This document shows, piece by piece, positions 1-8,415 of a stretch of 64,000 nt of DNA. The stretch lies in the NCBI RefSeq assembly GCF_009753675.1, contig NZ_WQLV01000007.1, positions 124,001-188,000 of the forward strand. The letters run 5' to 3'. The DNA is from Parasedimentitalea huanghaiensis (GTDB lineage Bacteria; Pseudomonadota; Alphaproteobacteria; Rhodobacterales; Rhodobacteraceae). The notes beneath the pieces are model-generated. The model ran no database searches. It saw only the letters and a program-made list of their open reading frames with translations, and was not told the DNA's origin. The position numbers were made by a program, and so were the translations under genes. Positions within the stretch are counted from its first letter, which is position 1. Each line of letters begins with the position of its first letter.

Positions 1-17
1 CATGGACTAAAAATCAT

Positions 18-152
18 ATGAATGATTTCAAAATTAAGAAACAAGTGCCCGAAAATGTTTACAACGATGCCGACTATGTTTTTGTTGGACGCAAACCAGC
101 AGGACAGACAGTTTGGCCAGGGTTGGTTAGAAAGTTACGGGCCTTGACCTGA
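18..152 (+). CDS. possible small protein of 44 aa, or gene remnant
   Basis: An open frame starting ATG and ending TGA encodes a basic 44-residue peptide beginning MNDFKIKKQV. No family is recognised and there is no convincing Shine-Dalgarno sequence. The base composition is AT-richer than the conserved genes of this window. It could be a remnant or a chance frame; kept only because nothing else explains this stretch. Confidence 0.15.
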   Translation: MNDFKIKKQVPENVYNDADYVFVGRKPAGQTVWPGLVRKLRALT

Positions 153-329
153 ACCACCTTGGCTTGGGTATCAAACACACAGATCACAGCACTACTTGTA
201 CAATGGTCCTAGTAGTCAGCAATTTTGCCCATCCCCGCAGACCGAAAATCCGTAGAACCGACGCGCAAAGAGATTGAGGGAATGGAAATCCCACAACAAA
301 TATCATTTATCAAGAACAGGGAAAGTAGT
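153..329. other. non-coding stretch beside the tRNA
   Basis: No credible gene is seen. The only frames here are shadows running into the tRNA. I looked for a copy of the tRNA 3' end that would mark an integrated element's attachment site and saw none inside this stretch. Confidence 0.4.
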
Positions 330-416
330 TGGTGCGGTCGAGAAGACTCGAACTTCCACGGGTGTTACCCCACAGCGACCTCAACGCTGCGCGTCTACCA
401 ATTCCGCCACGACCGC
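330..416 (-). tRNA. tRNA-Leu (anticodon GAG)
   Basis: Read on the minus strand, 87 nt fold as a class II tRNA. The acceptor GCGGTCG pairs with CGACCGC and is followed by an encoded CCA. The anticodon stem CAGCG/CGCTG encloses the loop TTGAGGT, giving anticodon GAG (Leu, CUC/CUU codons). A long variable arm and a T-loop with TTCGAGTC are present. It stands alone between the caspase-like gene and an uncharacterised flank. Confidence 0.96.
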
Positions 417-573
417 ACTGTCAGGCTTGGTAGGGCGGCGTATAGACGAGGTCTGCAATGAAGTGAAGTCGAAAGTTGCCTCCATTGGAAAATTGTTTTC
501 CAACAGCCCATTCACTGAACTCAAATTTGCATGCCCGTTCTAGAACTATAGTCAGAACATTGAATTAAAACAC

Positions 574-603
574 AAATCCAGACCAAGAAAGTGGTCCGGA
601 TTT
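574..603 (-). terminator. Rho-independent terminator of the caspase-like gene
   Basis: A 12-bp stem (AAATCCGGACCA with TGGTCTGGATTT, one G-U pair) with a 6-nt loop lies just after the stop at 634 on the minus strand and is followed by a T-rich tail (GTGTTTTAATT). Confidence 0.7.
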
Positions 604-633
604 GCAATTCTTCGCCCTCTTACAAATAGATCA

Positions 634-2352
634 TCAATTGCCAGATCCCTGCGCTGTGCGGGCCAGAAACAGATCACCGGACATCTGATCGTAGTAGGCT
701 GGAAACTGGTCGTGATTGACCTCAGACGCCAGAACCTGAACATCTCGGCGAACCTGCTTGGCCAACTGATGCAGCGTCATGCTTGGGTCCTGCAACCGGG
801 GCAGCAGCGCTCGGGTAAACACCGAGTTTGGATTGGCATCATTGTCAGACAGGCGATCAAGTGCGGTCTGCCCTGCCCCGGCGGAGTAAAGAATAAACGC
901 TCCTTCAGGCGGATCCATCCGTACCAGTCCCCGGCTTCCACCCACCGAACGTTTGCCATCGGATGGGAAGGGATTGTTGCGACATGCATCAAGAATCATA
1001 ACAGTGGTGCGTGCGCCTCTTTTTTGAAATGTCTCAAGAACGCGATCAGCTGCAATACTTTCTCCAGTCAGAAAGCTCTCATCTCCCAAATTGATCACTG
1101 GCACATCAGATGGCAGCAAAAAATTTCGCCCTTCAACTTCAACGCCGTGCCCCGCGAAGTAAAACAGAACTTCGTCTCCGGGATCGATTTTATTGGCCAT
1201 AGTGGATACAGCACCATTTATGTCTCGACGACCGGCATCGTACAATGTGCTCACTTCAAAGCCCAGACCAACCAATGTCTGGCTGATTGCCTGGGCGTCA
1301 TTGCGAGCTTTTTGCAAAGCTGTAACATTATCATAGTTGTCTACACCGATGACCAACGCCCACCGCTTGTTCTGAGGCACAACAGCCGGCTGCGTTTGCT
1401 GAGGCGTGGCAGAGGCTGTTACGATCTCTCCGGAATTTGGCAATGCGGCAACAACAGTACCCAATGGTGCGGCCTGTGTTTGTCCATTTTGGAAGACTTG
1501 ACCTTGTGGGGCAGTCTGTCCCTGAGCCGCAAACTGTGCCTGTGGAACAAATTGCCCTTGAGGTGACTGCTGCACTTGCGGTGCGTATTGACCTTGAGGC
1601 GCGGTGTATTGCCCCTGCCCTGCATACTGCCCTTGAGGAGCATATTGACCCTGAGGCGCTTGCTGTCCCTGCAGTACGTATTGTCCTTGCGGGGCATATT
1701 GTCCTTGCGCGCCATAGGTCTGCACGTTTGCCTGGGCACCTGCGTTATAGTTCGGCTGCTGCCCTGACTGTCCATACTGCTGTGGAGCGCCATATATGTT
1801 TGGGTTTGGGTTGGTGTTCACCATCATCGTTTGAGGTTGATTAAACTGTTGCTGGTTTTGCATCGGCATATTTGGCTGCGGCACCATGCGTTCTGACAGA
1901 TAGATCTTCAACAACCCTCGTGGTCCGTCCGGATGAGCCATCGCTTGTTGCGAAGCCAAATAGCCGCTGGAAACCGCTCGCTTGTACGAACTGATCAAGA
2001 GTTCCTGCCCGTAAGGGCTAAGCTGGCCCGAGACAGGATATCCGAGATAAGCTTGATATTGAGAAACCGCCGTTTTGGTCTTTCGTCCAAGCTGACCGTC
2101 AACCGATCCTGCATCAAATCCAAAATAATTGAGAGAGGTTTGAATCTCTTTCCCTTCCTGAGTGGAGGGTAACCTCGATCTCTGCGTTCCACCTCGTTGG
2201 CGACGTTTACCGCCATTGGAAAGCGCACCGCCAATCAATCCACCAATAAGAGCCCCGGCGGCAAAATCACCGGCATCTGCTGATACCCGCTCTACGGGTG
2301 CTAATACCAAAGCACAGGAAAATATTGCTGTAGTTAAGAATTTAAGTTGCAT
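634..2352 (-). CDS. secreted caspase-family (C14) protein with peptidoglycan-binding domain and Q/G/Y/P repeat
   Basis: The 572-residue protein has an N-terminal signal peptide (cleavage likely near residue 26), a Gly-rich segment at 30-48, a PG_binding_1-like domain (about 61-115), a low-complexity Gln/Gly/Tyr/Ala/Pro region (about 185-290), and a C-terminal caspase/metacaspase-like domain (about 329-560). The catalytic dyad is visible: His402 in FAGHG and Cys457 in LDACRNNPF. Start ATG at 2352 is chosen over longer upstream starts because GGAG lies 7 nt before it and the signal peptide begins there. The family is common in Rhodobacteraceae, but its substrate and role are not established; the layout suggests a periplasmic or wall-associated protease. 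Divergent from lipB. Confidence 0.88.
   Translation of the reverse strand: MQLKFLTTAIFSCALVLAPVERVSADAGDFAAGALIGGLIGGALSNGGKRRQRGGTQRSRLPSTQEGKEIQTSLNYFGFDAGSVDGQLGRKTKTAVSQYQAYLGYPVSGQLSPYGQELLISSYKRAVSSGYLASQQAMAHPDGPRGLLKIYLSERMVPQPNMPMQNQQQFNQPQTMMVNTNPNPNIYGAPQQYGQSGQQPNYNAGAQANVQTYGAQGQYAPQGQYVLQGQQAPQGQYAPQGQYAGQGQYTAPQGQYAPQVQQSPQGQFVPQAQFAAQGQTAPQGQVFQNGQTQAAPLGTVVAALPNSGEIVTASATPQQTQPAVVPQNKRWALVIGVDNYDNVTALQKARNDAQAISQTLVGLGFEVSTLYDAGRRDINGAVSTMANKIDPGDEVLFYFAGHGVEVEGRNFLLPSDVPVINLGDESFLTGESIAADRVLETFQKRGARTTVMILDACRNNPFPSDGKRSVGGSRGLVRMDPPEGAFILYSAGAGQTALDRLSDNDANPNSVFTRALLPRLQDPSMTLHQLAKQVRRDVQVLASEVNHDQFPAYYDQMSGDLFLARTAQGSGN
1492..1710 (-). repeat. tandem QGQYAP-type coding repeat inside the caspase-like gene
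   Basis: About a dozen degenerate 5-8 residue units (QGQYAPQ, QGQYVLQ, QGQQAPQ, QGQFVPQ) at residues 215-287 form a hydrophilic low-complexity linker between the peptidoglycan-binding and caspase domains. At DNA level the unit recurs as variants of TATTGCCCTTG on the plus strand. Confidence 0.85.
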
Positions 2353-2460
2353 TTCAATCTCCAAAATCACTCGCGTACCAACAACTGACTTAACAATAAC
2401 TGATAAACACATCTTGAAAAGGCTGGAATTCACCACCCCAAAACACCTATGAAGGCATAA

Positions 2461-3135
2461 ATGGCAATAACGAGATTAAATATGGTTGAATGGATCACCA
2501 GCGACGGGCTGACCGACTATGATGAAGCCGTGACTTTTATGGAAAATCGGGTCGCAGCCATAGCATCCGGCAAAGCCGAAGAATGCATCTGGTTGGTCGA
2601 GCATCCACCGCTTTACACTGCCGGGACCTCTGCCAAGCGTGAAGACCTGACCGATCCAGACCGGTTCCCTGTCTATGAGAGCAAACGCGGCGGCCAATAT
2701 ACCTATCACGGCCCGGGCCAACGGGTTGTCTATGTGATGCTGGATGTTGGCAAGCGCGGTCGGGATGTGCGGCGTTTCGTGCAACAGCTAGAACAGTGGG
2801 TGATCTTGACCTTGGAGCAGTTCAATATCACCGGGCACATCCGCGAAGGTCGCGTCGGCGTTTGGGTAGAGCGAGACGACAAGCCGCTGACTGCCTTGGG
2901 TGCAAAAGCCGAGGACAAGATAGCAGCAATAGGAATCCGGCTACGAAAATGGATCAGTTTTCACGGCATTTCTATCAATCTCGACCCTGATCTCAGCCAT
3001 TTTGACGGCATTGTGCCCTGTGGCATCACTGAGCATGGGGTTACAAGCCTCGTTGATTTGGGCCTGCCCGTCAGCATGCCTGATGTTGACGTCGCTCTGC
3101 ATCATGGCTTTGGACAAGTTTTCGAAACGGACTGA
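2461..3135 (+). CDS. lipB: octanoyl-[acyl-carrier-protein]:protein N-octanoyltransferase LipB
   Basis: Transfers the octanoyl group from octanoyl-ACP to lipoyl domains of 2-oxoacid dehydrogenases and the glycine cleavage H protein; cytoplasmic first step of lipoate synthesis. The 224-residue length is normal. Visible signatures are [12 protein letters not shown] (residues 76-87), the catalytic Lys154 in DKIAAIGIR and the acyl-thioester Cys188 in IVPCGI. The start has GAAGG a few bases upstream; a second in-frame Met at residue 8 is an alternative. Its end is 11 bp from the convergent hydrolase-fusion gene. Confidence 0.96.
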   Translation: MAITRLNMVEWITSDGLTDYDEAVTFMENRVAAIASGKAEECIWLVEHPPLYTAGTSAKREDLTDPDRFPVYESKRGGQYTYHGPGQRVVYVMLDVGKRGRDVRRFVQQLEQWVILTLEQFNITGHIREGRVGVWVERDDKPLTALGAKAEDKIAAIGIRLRKWISFHGISINLDPDLSHFDGIVPCGITEHGVTSLVDLGLPVSMPDVDVALHHGFGQVFETD

Positions 3136-3146
3136 GCGAGCCCCCC

Positions 3147-4859
3147 CTACCTGTCCGCCAATTCCTCTAACGCTGAGAATACCAATTCCGGGCGGGTGTA
3201 TAACAGCAACCCTCCGCCGCCATGGCACAGCCGGACCTGTACATTACTTCGCCCTATCATTGCTCGCTGCAGGCGCTCAGTCGAAGTGACCTGATCGCCT
3301 TCACCATGCAGGTAGATTACCGGCGCTGTAGGGCCATCAATGTGACGTCGCCAATCGTTAACAATCCAATGAAAGTCGGCCATTAGCCCCGTACACTGCT
3401 GTATCAAAGACATGTCATGACTGGACTGAAGAAGCGCCGTCATCGTTGGGCTTTCCAACAGATCATTTGCGTCGCCATCAATTCCAGACTGCGATCGAGC
3501 GAGTGTCATTAAACCATTCTGGCGAATTGACCTTGCCCAGTGCTTAACCACTAAGGGCATAATCTTTGGGCTATAGCTTGCAGTCAGCGCCATCATCCGC
3601 AGATGCCCTGTCAGGCTGGACAACTCTCGCAGGTTCTGTGTTGGCCCCATGCCTGAAACAATTACAGCCCCGGCGACCCGGTCGCGCAGTCGACGTGCTG
3701 CTATATGTGCAAATGAGGAGCCCCCCCTGTGCCCCAACAGAATCGGACGCTGCAGGTTCTCCTGTTCCAGCAACCCTTCGAGCTGGTCAATGAAAATGTC
3801 AAAACTGCGTTCTGGCATTGGCGTAGGGCCGGAACACCCATAGCCACAGCGCAGCGGAGCATACACACGAAACCCGCGTTTCCTGAACTGTGATTGCAGC
3901 CGTTGCACCCCAGCAATGCCATCCAATAGGCCGTGCAGAAAGATAACCGGTTGCCCGGTGTCCGCGCCTATCTTGTAAAACTGTAGCGGATGATTGCTCG
4001 AACGCACCAACCTTCCTTCTGGGGGTGGTTCGACACCGCTTGCAATCCGATCATCCGTAGCAAGCTCGTCAATGAGAAAGCAGAACAGGCGGAGCATTTC
4101 AGCCAACCCCGGGGCGCCGGTCTTGGCAATGATCACTTGTAGCTGTGCATCAATGTCAGCCAACCCGCCTCGGGTGGTTTGGGCTAAATCCTCGAGGCTT
4201 ACCCCCTCGAATACCTTACCTAACAACTCCAGTTCTTGTAGATGCAGCCCAAACGTCGCCCCTAACATTTCTTTCGCACGTTTTGTCCAATCAAAATCCA
4301 AGGCTTCTATCATCACACCAAAAGAGGCCTGTAGACCGTATCCGCTGCTGACAGATCTGCACAGCAACCTGCGCGTCCCATCGAGCCTTAGCAAAACCTC
4401 AGGACCTTCTCGGCTGTAGGCAGGCAGCCCCAAATGTGACAATCGGCGTTTGATACTGGCTTGACCCGCCAGGTTAAGATCTAACGCTGTCAGCACATCA
4501 GCATCACGCTTTTGCAAGAAGACCCTTGCGACGCGACTGGCACGGGAAACTTTTCCGTCTACGTCCAATAGTATCCAAAAATTATCGCCTCCTTCGAAAA
4601 ATTGCGTAGGCTTTGGGCGACCGGATCTACTCCACTGTTGTTCCAGGATCTCGACAGCACGGGCAAAATGCAACGCAAGATCCCGATCTGCTCCTGGCTT
4701 TTGCAGCTGTGAGTGTGGAGTAACTTCAGCGGGCCTAGAAACGTCTTCTTCCGTCGGCTTCAAAAAGAAATCGCACAACTCAGATCGAATTACGGTTTCA
4801 TATATAGCAGCAATAGTCTGATGCTGAGACAAGGCATGTACACGCTGTAACAATGTCAC
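3147..4859 (-). CDS. LuxR-type HTH fused to an alpha/beta hydrolase fold that lacks catalytic residues
   Basis: A 570-residue protein in three parts. Residues about 90-195 look like a PAS-like sensor. Residues 205-260 align with a LuxR C-terminal HTH (ELELLGKVFEGVSLEDLA ... EMLRLF). Residues about 285-570 form an alpha/beta hydrolase domain with the oxyanion HGLLDG loop and an acid-strand GEGD (Asp522). The nucleophile elbow reads G-H-R-G-G (376-380), with Arg378 where Ser is expected, and the GxGH motif near the C terminus reads GGGG (547-550) so the usual His is Gly. This predicts a non-catalytic, possibly ligand-sensing regulator. I chose GTG at 4859 (GAGGAG 4 nt upstream); TTG at 4871 is also in frame. 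No partner gene is evident; the 215 bp upstream are AT-rich and non-coding. Confidence 0.75.
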   Translation of the reverse strand: MTLLQRVHALSQHQTIAAIYETVIRSELCDFFLKPTEEDVSRPAEVTPHSQLQKPGADRDLALHFARAVEILEQQWSRSGRPKPTQFFEGGDNFWILLDVDGKVSRASRVARVFLQKRDADVLTALDLNLAGQASIKRRLSHLGLPAYSREGPEVLLRLDGTRRLLCRSVSSGYGLQASFGVMIEALDFDWTKRAKEMLGATFGLHLQELELLGKVFEGVSLEDLAQTTRGGLADIDAQLQVIIAKTGAPGLAEMLRLFCFLIDELATDDRIASGVEPPPEGRLVRSSNHPLQFYKIGADTGQPVIFLHGLLDGIAGVQRLQSQFRKRGFRVYAPLRCGYGCSGPTPMPERSFDIFIDQLEGLLEQENLQRPILLGHRGGSSFAHIAARRLRDRVAGAVIVSGMGPTQNLRELSSLTGHLRMMALTASYSPKIMPLVVKHWARSIRQNGLMTLARSQSGIDGDANDLLESPTMTALLQSSHDMSLIQQCTGLMADFHWIVNDWRRHIDGPTAPVIYLHGEGDQVTSTERLQRAMIGRSNVQVRLCHGGGGLLLYTRPELVFSALEELADR

Positions 4860-5086
4860 ATCGCTCCTCAAAGAAGTCTTCGAATCAATTATTAACTGGC
4901 CAATACGGCAAGCCTGATAAGCAATATTTGAACGTAAAAAGCTATCAGCATTATATGAATAAACTATTTATCAAGAAATTGCATTATCGAATGTCAACTC
5001 AACGTATAAATGTACGTAACACCAGCAGAAGCCAAAAGGACTTCCGCGCCGCGAAATTCAGATCAACGCTTTTCGAGCAATGATTT

Positions 5087-5509
5087 TTACAACTCTAGCA
5101 ACGTGTTGCGAATTTTTTCCGCATTTTTCTGAATAACACCTTGATCGCCCATCGTTCCTGGCGCCCTAAGGTGATCACCAGCCTGCCGTGGGAGCAAATG
5201 GAAATGCAAATGGAAGACTTCCTGTCCACCGGCGGCTTCGTTGAATTGTTGCAACGTGATTCCGTCAGCGTCAAAACACGACATTAGCGCACGGGACATT
5301 TTCTGAACGGTCTTCATCACCGCCGTTAGCTGGTCAGGTGTTGCATCAAGAACATTACGGCAAGGTGTCTTGGGAATAACAAGAATATGTCCATCAGCAC
5401 GCGGCATAATATCCATAAACACCAGCGTTTCACTGTCCTCGTAGACCCGAGTAGCTGGAATTTCCCCACGTAGGATTTTGGCAAAAATGTTGTCCGTATC
5501 GTAGTTCAT
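5087..5509 (-). CDS. HIT family protein (histidine triad nucleotide-binding)
   Basis: 140 residues, the usual HINT/HIT length. The histidine triad HLHFHLLP at residues 100-107 supplies the nucleophilic and metal-ligand histidines that hydrolyse or bind purine nucleoside phosphoramidates. The N terminus (DNIFAKILRGEIPATRVYED) and the GHILVIPK strand are typical. ATG at 5509 is preferred because AAGGACG precedes it; an upstream in-frame start lacks a ribosome binding site. Physiological role in bacteria is unclear. Confidence 0.93.
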   Translation of the reverse strand: MNYDTDNIFAKILRGEIPATRVYEDSETLVFMDIMPRADGHILVIPKTPCRNVLDATPDQLTAVMKTVQKMSRALMSCFDADGITLQQFNEAAGGQEVFHLHFHLLPRQAGDHLRAPGTMGDQGVIQKNAEKIRNTLLEL

Positions 5510-5705
5510 GGTGCGTCCTTGCAAGATTGCGAGCTGAATTGACCCTTTTAGGTTCCACATTCAGACCGTCAAGACCTGGTCCTTTAGATGACCGCGCAGA
5601 CGACAGCCTGTTCGCAGTACGTACCAATGCACTACGAAAACTCCCATTCCTTAATTCCGGCCGGTCAGTTTTCAACCAATACAGAGGGGGGCGCGTCAAT
5701 TTATC

Positions 5706-5719
5706 TTGATCCAGATCAA
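5706..5719. promoter_or_regulatory. FNR/FnrL-type operator upstream of ctaD
   Basis: TTGATCCAGATCAA is a perfect match to the FNR-family dyad TTGAT-N4-ATCAA. It lies 104 bp before the ctaD start in an otherwise non-coding stretch, a plausible site for control of the aa3 oxidase by oxygen. The same dyad occurs beside ctaC at 60895. Confidence 0.75.
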
Positions 5720-5822
5720 ACTCCGCCATTGAAGGCACAGCCTTGCCACTCTAAAAACCCTATGAATCAAGGTGCCCGGAGTCCGCTCTCGGGGCCTTTC
5801 TATATATAACAGGAGGCACCAA

Positions 5823-7496
5823 ATGGCAGACGCAGCCATTCATGGTCACGATCACGTGGACGAGCGGAGCTTTTTTACCCGCTGGTTCATGAGTACGAAC
5901 CATAAAGATATCGGCATTCTCTACCTGATCGTTTCGGCACTTGTCGGTCTGATCTCTGTCACGTTCACCGTTTACATGCGGCTAGAGCTGATGGATCCGG
6001 GCGTTCAGTATATGTGTGCCGAAGGCGCACGGTTGTTTGCTGATGCTTCAGCGGAATGTACCCCGAACGGCCACCTCTGGAACGTTCTGATCACGGCCCA
6101 CGGCATCCTGATGATGTTCTTTGTGGTCATCCCAGCTCTGTTCGGTGGTTTCGGCAACTACTTCATGCCGCTGCAAATTGGTGCGCCAGACATGGCCTTC
6201 CCGCGGATGAACAACCTGTCATTCTGGCTCTATGTAGCTGGTACCTCGCTGGCAGTTGCTTCGGTACTGTCACCTGGTGGTAACGACCAGCTTGGTTCAG
6301 GTGTTGGCTGGGTTCTGTACCCTCCGCTGTCGGTGAACGAAGGTGGTCTTTCGATGGACCTGGCGATTTTCGCTGTTCACGTCTCGGGTGCCTCTTCGAT
6401 CCTTGGTGCAATCAACATGATCACCACATTCCTGAACATGCGTGCCCCTGGCATGACCCTGTTTAAGGTGCCGCTGTTTTCATGGTCGATCTTTGTCACG
6501 TCTTGGCTAATCCTGCTGTCGTTGCCTGTTCTGGCTGGCGCTATCACCATGCTGCTGATGGACCGCAACTTTGGTTTCGCCTTCTTTGACGCTGCCGGTG
6601 GCGGGGATCCAATCCTGTATCAGCACATCCTTTGGTTCTTTGGACACCCCGAAGTGTACATCGTGATCTTGCCTGGCTTTGGTATCATCTCTCACGTCAT
6701 CGCGACCTTTGCGCGCAAGCCAGTCTTTGGTTACCTGCCAATGGTTTGGGCGATCATCGCAATTGGTGTTCTGGGCTTCGTCGTTTGGGCGCACCACATG
6801 TACACAGTTGGCATGTCGCTGAACCAACAGGCCTACTTCATGCTGGCAACGATGGTCATCGCGGTTCCAACCGGTGTTAAAGTGTTCTCTTGGATTGCCA
6901 CCATGTGGGGCGGTTCCATCGAATTCAAAGCCCCTATGATGTTTGCCTTTGGCTTCCTGTTCCTGTTCACCGTTGGCGGTGTAACCGGTGTGGTTCTGTC
7001 GCAGGCTGCCGTGGATCGCTTTTATCACGACACCTACTATGTTGTGGCGCACTTCCACTACGTGATGTCCTTGGGTGCGGTCTTCGCTATCTTTGCTGGG
7101 GTTTACTACTACTTCGGCAAGATGACTGGCCGTCAGTACTCTGAGAAGCTTGCACATGTGCACTTCTGGATGTTCTTCATCGGTGCAAACGTGACCTTCT
7201 TCCCACAGCACTTCCTGGGTCGTCAGGGCATGCCACGTCGTTACATCGACTATCCTGAGGCCTTTGCCTACTGGAACTATGTTTCGTCAATCGGCGCATT
7301 CATCTCGTTTGCTTCCTTCCTGCTGTTCTTTGGTATCGTGATCTACGCTATGATGCGTGGAGCCCGTATCACCCAGAACAACTACTGGAACGAATACGCT
7401 GACACGCTGGAGTGGACCCTGCCGTCACCTCCACCAGAGCACACCTTTGAAATCCTGCCAAAGCAGGAAGACTGGGACAAAAGCCACTCCCACTAA
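5823..7496 (+). CDS. ctaD: cytochrome c oxidase subunit I (aa3 type)
   Basis: Catalytic subunit of the aa3-type terminal oxidase in the cytoplasmic membrane; holds haem a and the haem a3-CuB site that reduces oxygen and pumps protons. The 557-residue protein has about 12 membrane segments. Visible motifs are the N-terminal [15 protein letters not shown], the [10 protein letters not shown] helix (CuB His with the cross-linked Tyr) and [12 protein letters not shown] (haem ligands), which identify an A-type haem-copper oxidase. ATG at 5823 is preceded by AGGAGG at 5811. It stands apart from the other oxidase genes (ctaC, ctaB, ctaG, ctaE near 57-61 kb), as is common in this family. An FNR-type box lies upstream and a strong terminator downstream. 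Confidence 0.98.
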   Translation: MADAAIHGHDHVDERSFFTRWFMSTNHKDIGILYLIVSALVGLISVTFTVYMRLELMDPGVQYMCAEGARLFADASAECTPNGHLWNVLITAHGILMMFFVVIPALFGGFGNYFMPLQIGAPDMAFPRMNNLSFWLYVAGTSLAVASVLSPGGNDQLGSGVGWVLYPPLSVNEGGLSMDLAIFAVHVSGASSILGAINMITTFLNMRAPGMTLFKVPLFSWSIFVTSWLILLSLPVLAGAITMLLMDRNFGFAFFDAAGGGDPILYQHILWFFGHPEVYIVILPGFGIISHVIATFARKPVFGYLPMVWAIIAIGVLGFVVWAHHMYTVGMSLNQQAYFMLATMVIAVPTGVKVFSWIATMWGGSIEFKAPMMFAFGFLFLFTVGGVTGVVLSQAAVDRFYHDTYYVVAHFHYVMSLGAVFAIFAGVYYYFGKMTGRQYSEKLAHVHFWMFFIGANVTFFPQHFLGRQGMPRRYIDYPEAFAYWNYVSSIGAFISFASFLLFFGIVIYAMMRGARITQNNYWNEYADTLEWTLPSPPPEHTFEILPKQEDWDKSHSH

Positions 7497-7512
7497 GGAC
7501 GGGCAATGTTAG

Positions 7513-7547
7513 AAAAGGCCCCGAAGCAGACTGCTTCGGGGCCTTTT
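7513..7547 (+). terminator. Rho-independent terminator of ctaD
   Basis: GGCCCCGAAGCAG and CTGCTTCGGGGCC form a long GC-rich hairpin directly followed by TTTTT, starting 17 bp after the ctaD stop. Confidence 0.92.
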
Positions 7548-7677
7548 TCGTTTTCGCAGTATCCTTGCTTTCTCACTCACTACTCAATTGGCAAAACAAA
7601 CCAGCGCATTCTGCAAAGGCTGGGTTGGCTGCGGATAAAGTGTGTAAAAAGCACTCCCACTAATGATGCGGCGCTTT

Positions 7678-8235
7678 ATGATGAACGAAAACGCCGCAAC
7701 ACAGATTGATCTCTCAATGCCATACAACTGGATCACTCCTGCCACCACCGACGACGGTGAACTACACCTTTGGCCCCATCAGTCTCTCCCTGTTAGGGGC
7801 TATGTAAATATTCTGGCCATGGCGGCCGTTCTGATCTGCGCTCCTCTGCTGCCAGTACTAGGCAGTGTCATCTTGTGGGGGGTGTTGCCGTTCCTGCTGG
7901 CCGCCCTGTTTGGATTAAAATGGGCGTTGGACCGCAACCGACGCGACCAGCAGATACTGGAGATCCTGACCTTGGATTCCGAAACTGCGCGCCTGATACG
8001 CAATTCTCCGCGCCAAGAGGAACAGTCTTGGAACTGCAATCGATATTGGACTTCAGTCCAGTTACATAAAGAAGGCGGCCCGGTCCCCAACTATGTCACC
8101 CTGCGCGGCAACGGTCGTGAAGTCGAAATTGGTGCCTTTTTGTCTGAGGACGAGCGCAAGTCACTCTACCAAGAACTAGCGACATATTTACCAGTCCATG
8201 CCCCACCGCCAGCAGCCCCGTCAAATGAACTTTGA
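7678..8235 (+). CDS. DUF2244 domain-containing membrane protein
   Basis: Short protein (185 residues from ATG 7678; an alternative ATG lies at 7663). It has two hydrophobic segments (about 45-63 and 66-81) followed by a soluble domain with WNCNRYWTSVQL and GREVEIGAFLSEDERKSLYQEL, the pattern of DUF2244 proteins. These are often found next to cytochrome oxidase genes in alphaproteobacteria, so a respiratory link is plausible but unproven. The start is uncertain because no clear ribosome binding site is visible. Confidence 0.8.
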   Translation: MMNENAATQIDLSMPYNWITPATTDDGELHLWPHQSLPVRGYVNILAMAAVLICAPLLPVLGSVILWGVLPFLLAALFGLKWALDRNRRDQQILEILTLDSETARLIRNSPRQEEQSWNCNRYWTSVQLHKEGGPVPNYVTLRGNGREVEIGAFLSEDERKSLYQELATYLPVHAPPPAAPSNEL

Positions 8236-8320
8236 CAGGCCGAACAACTTGGACTACTCAAACCCTATGCAAATGCTGACCAACCACCTTCTAACCAGCT
8301 ATTATCCGCCCTTCACATAA

Positions 8321-8367
8321 CGGCGGTCCCTTCATCTATTTCATGTTCAACCGCCGCGTACCGGCGG
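8321..8367 (+). promoter_or_regulatory. leader with mutually exclusive hairpins before the prephenate dehydrogenase gene
   Basis: CGGCGGT (8321-8327), ACCGCCG (8350-8356) and CGGCGG (8362-8367) can pair in two exclusive ways, 50-95 bp before the start. No U-run follows, so this is only a candidate regulatory leader. Confidence 0.25.
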
Positions 8368-8415
8368 CAGAACACACACTCTTGGCTTGGTATCGCGGCC
8401 CACTGGAGCGAACCA

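Noticed and set aside
1-633. Integrated element at the tRNA-Leu gene
   Set aside because: No integrase and no duplicated tRNA end within the window; the flank is too short to decide.
712-1566. A 284-codon plus-strand open frame
   Set aside because: It lies opposite the caspase-like gene and owes its openness to the repeat; no start signal or family.
4853-5083. A 76-codon frame beside the LuxR-hydrolase gene
   Set aside because: Overlaps the gene's start, no ribosome binding site, no coding character.
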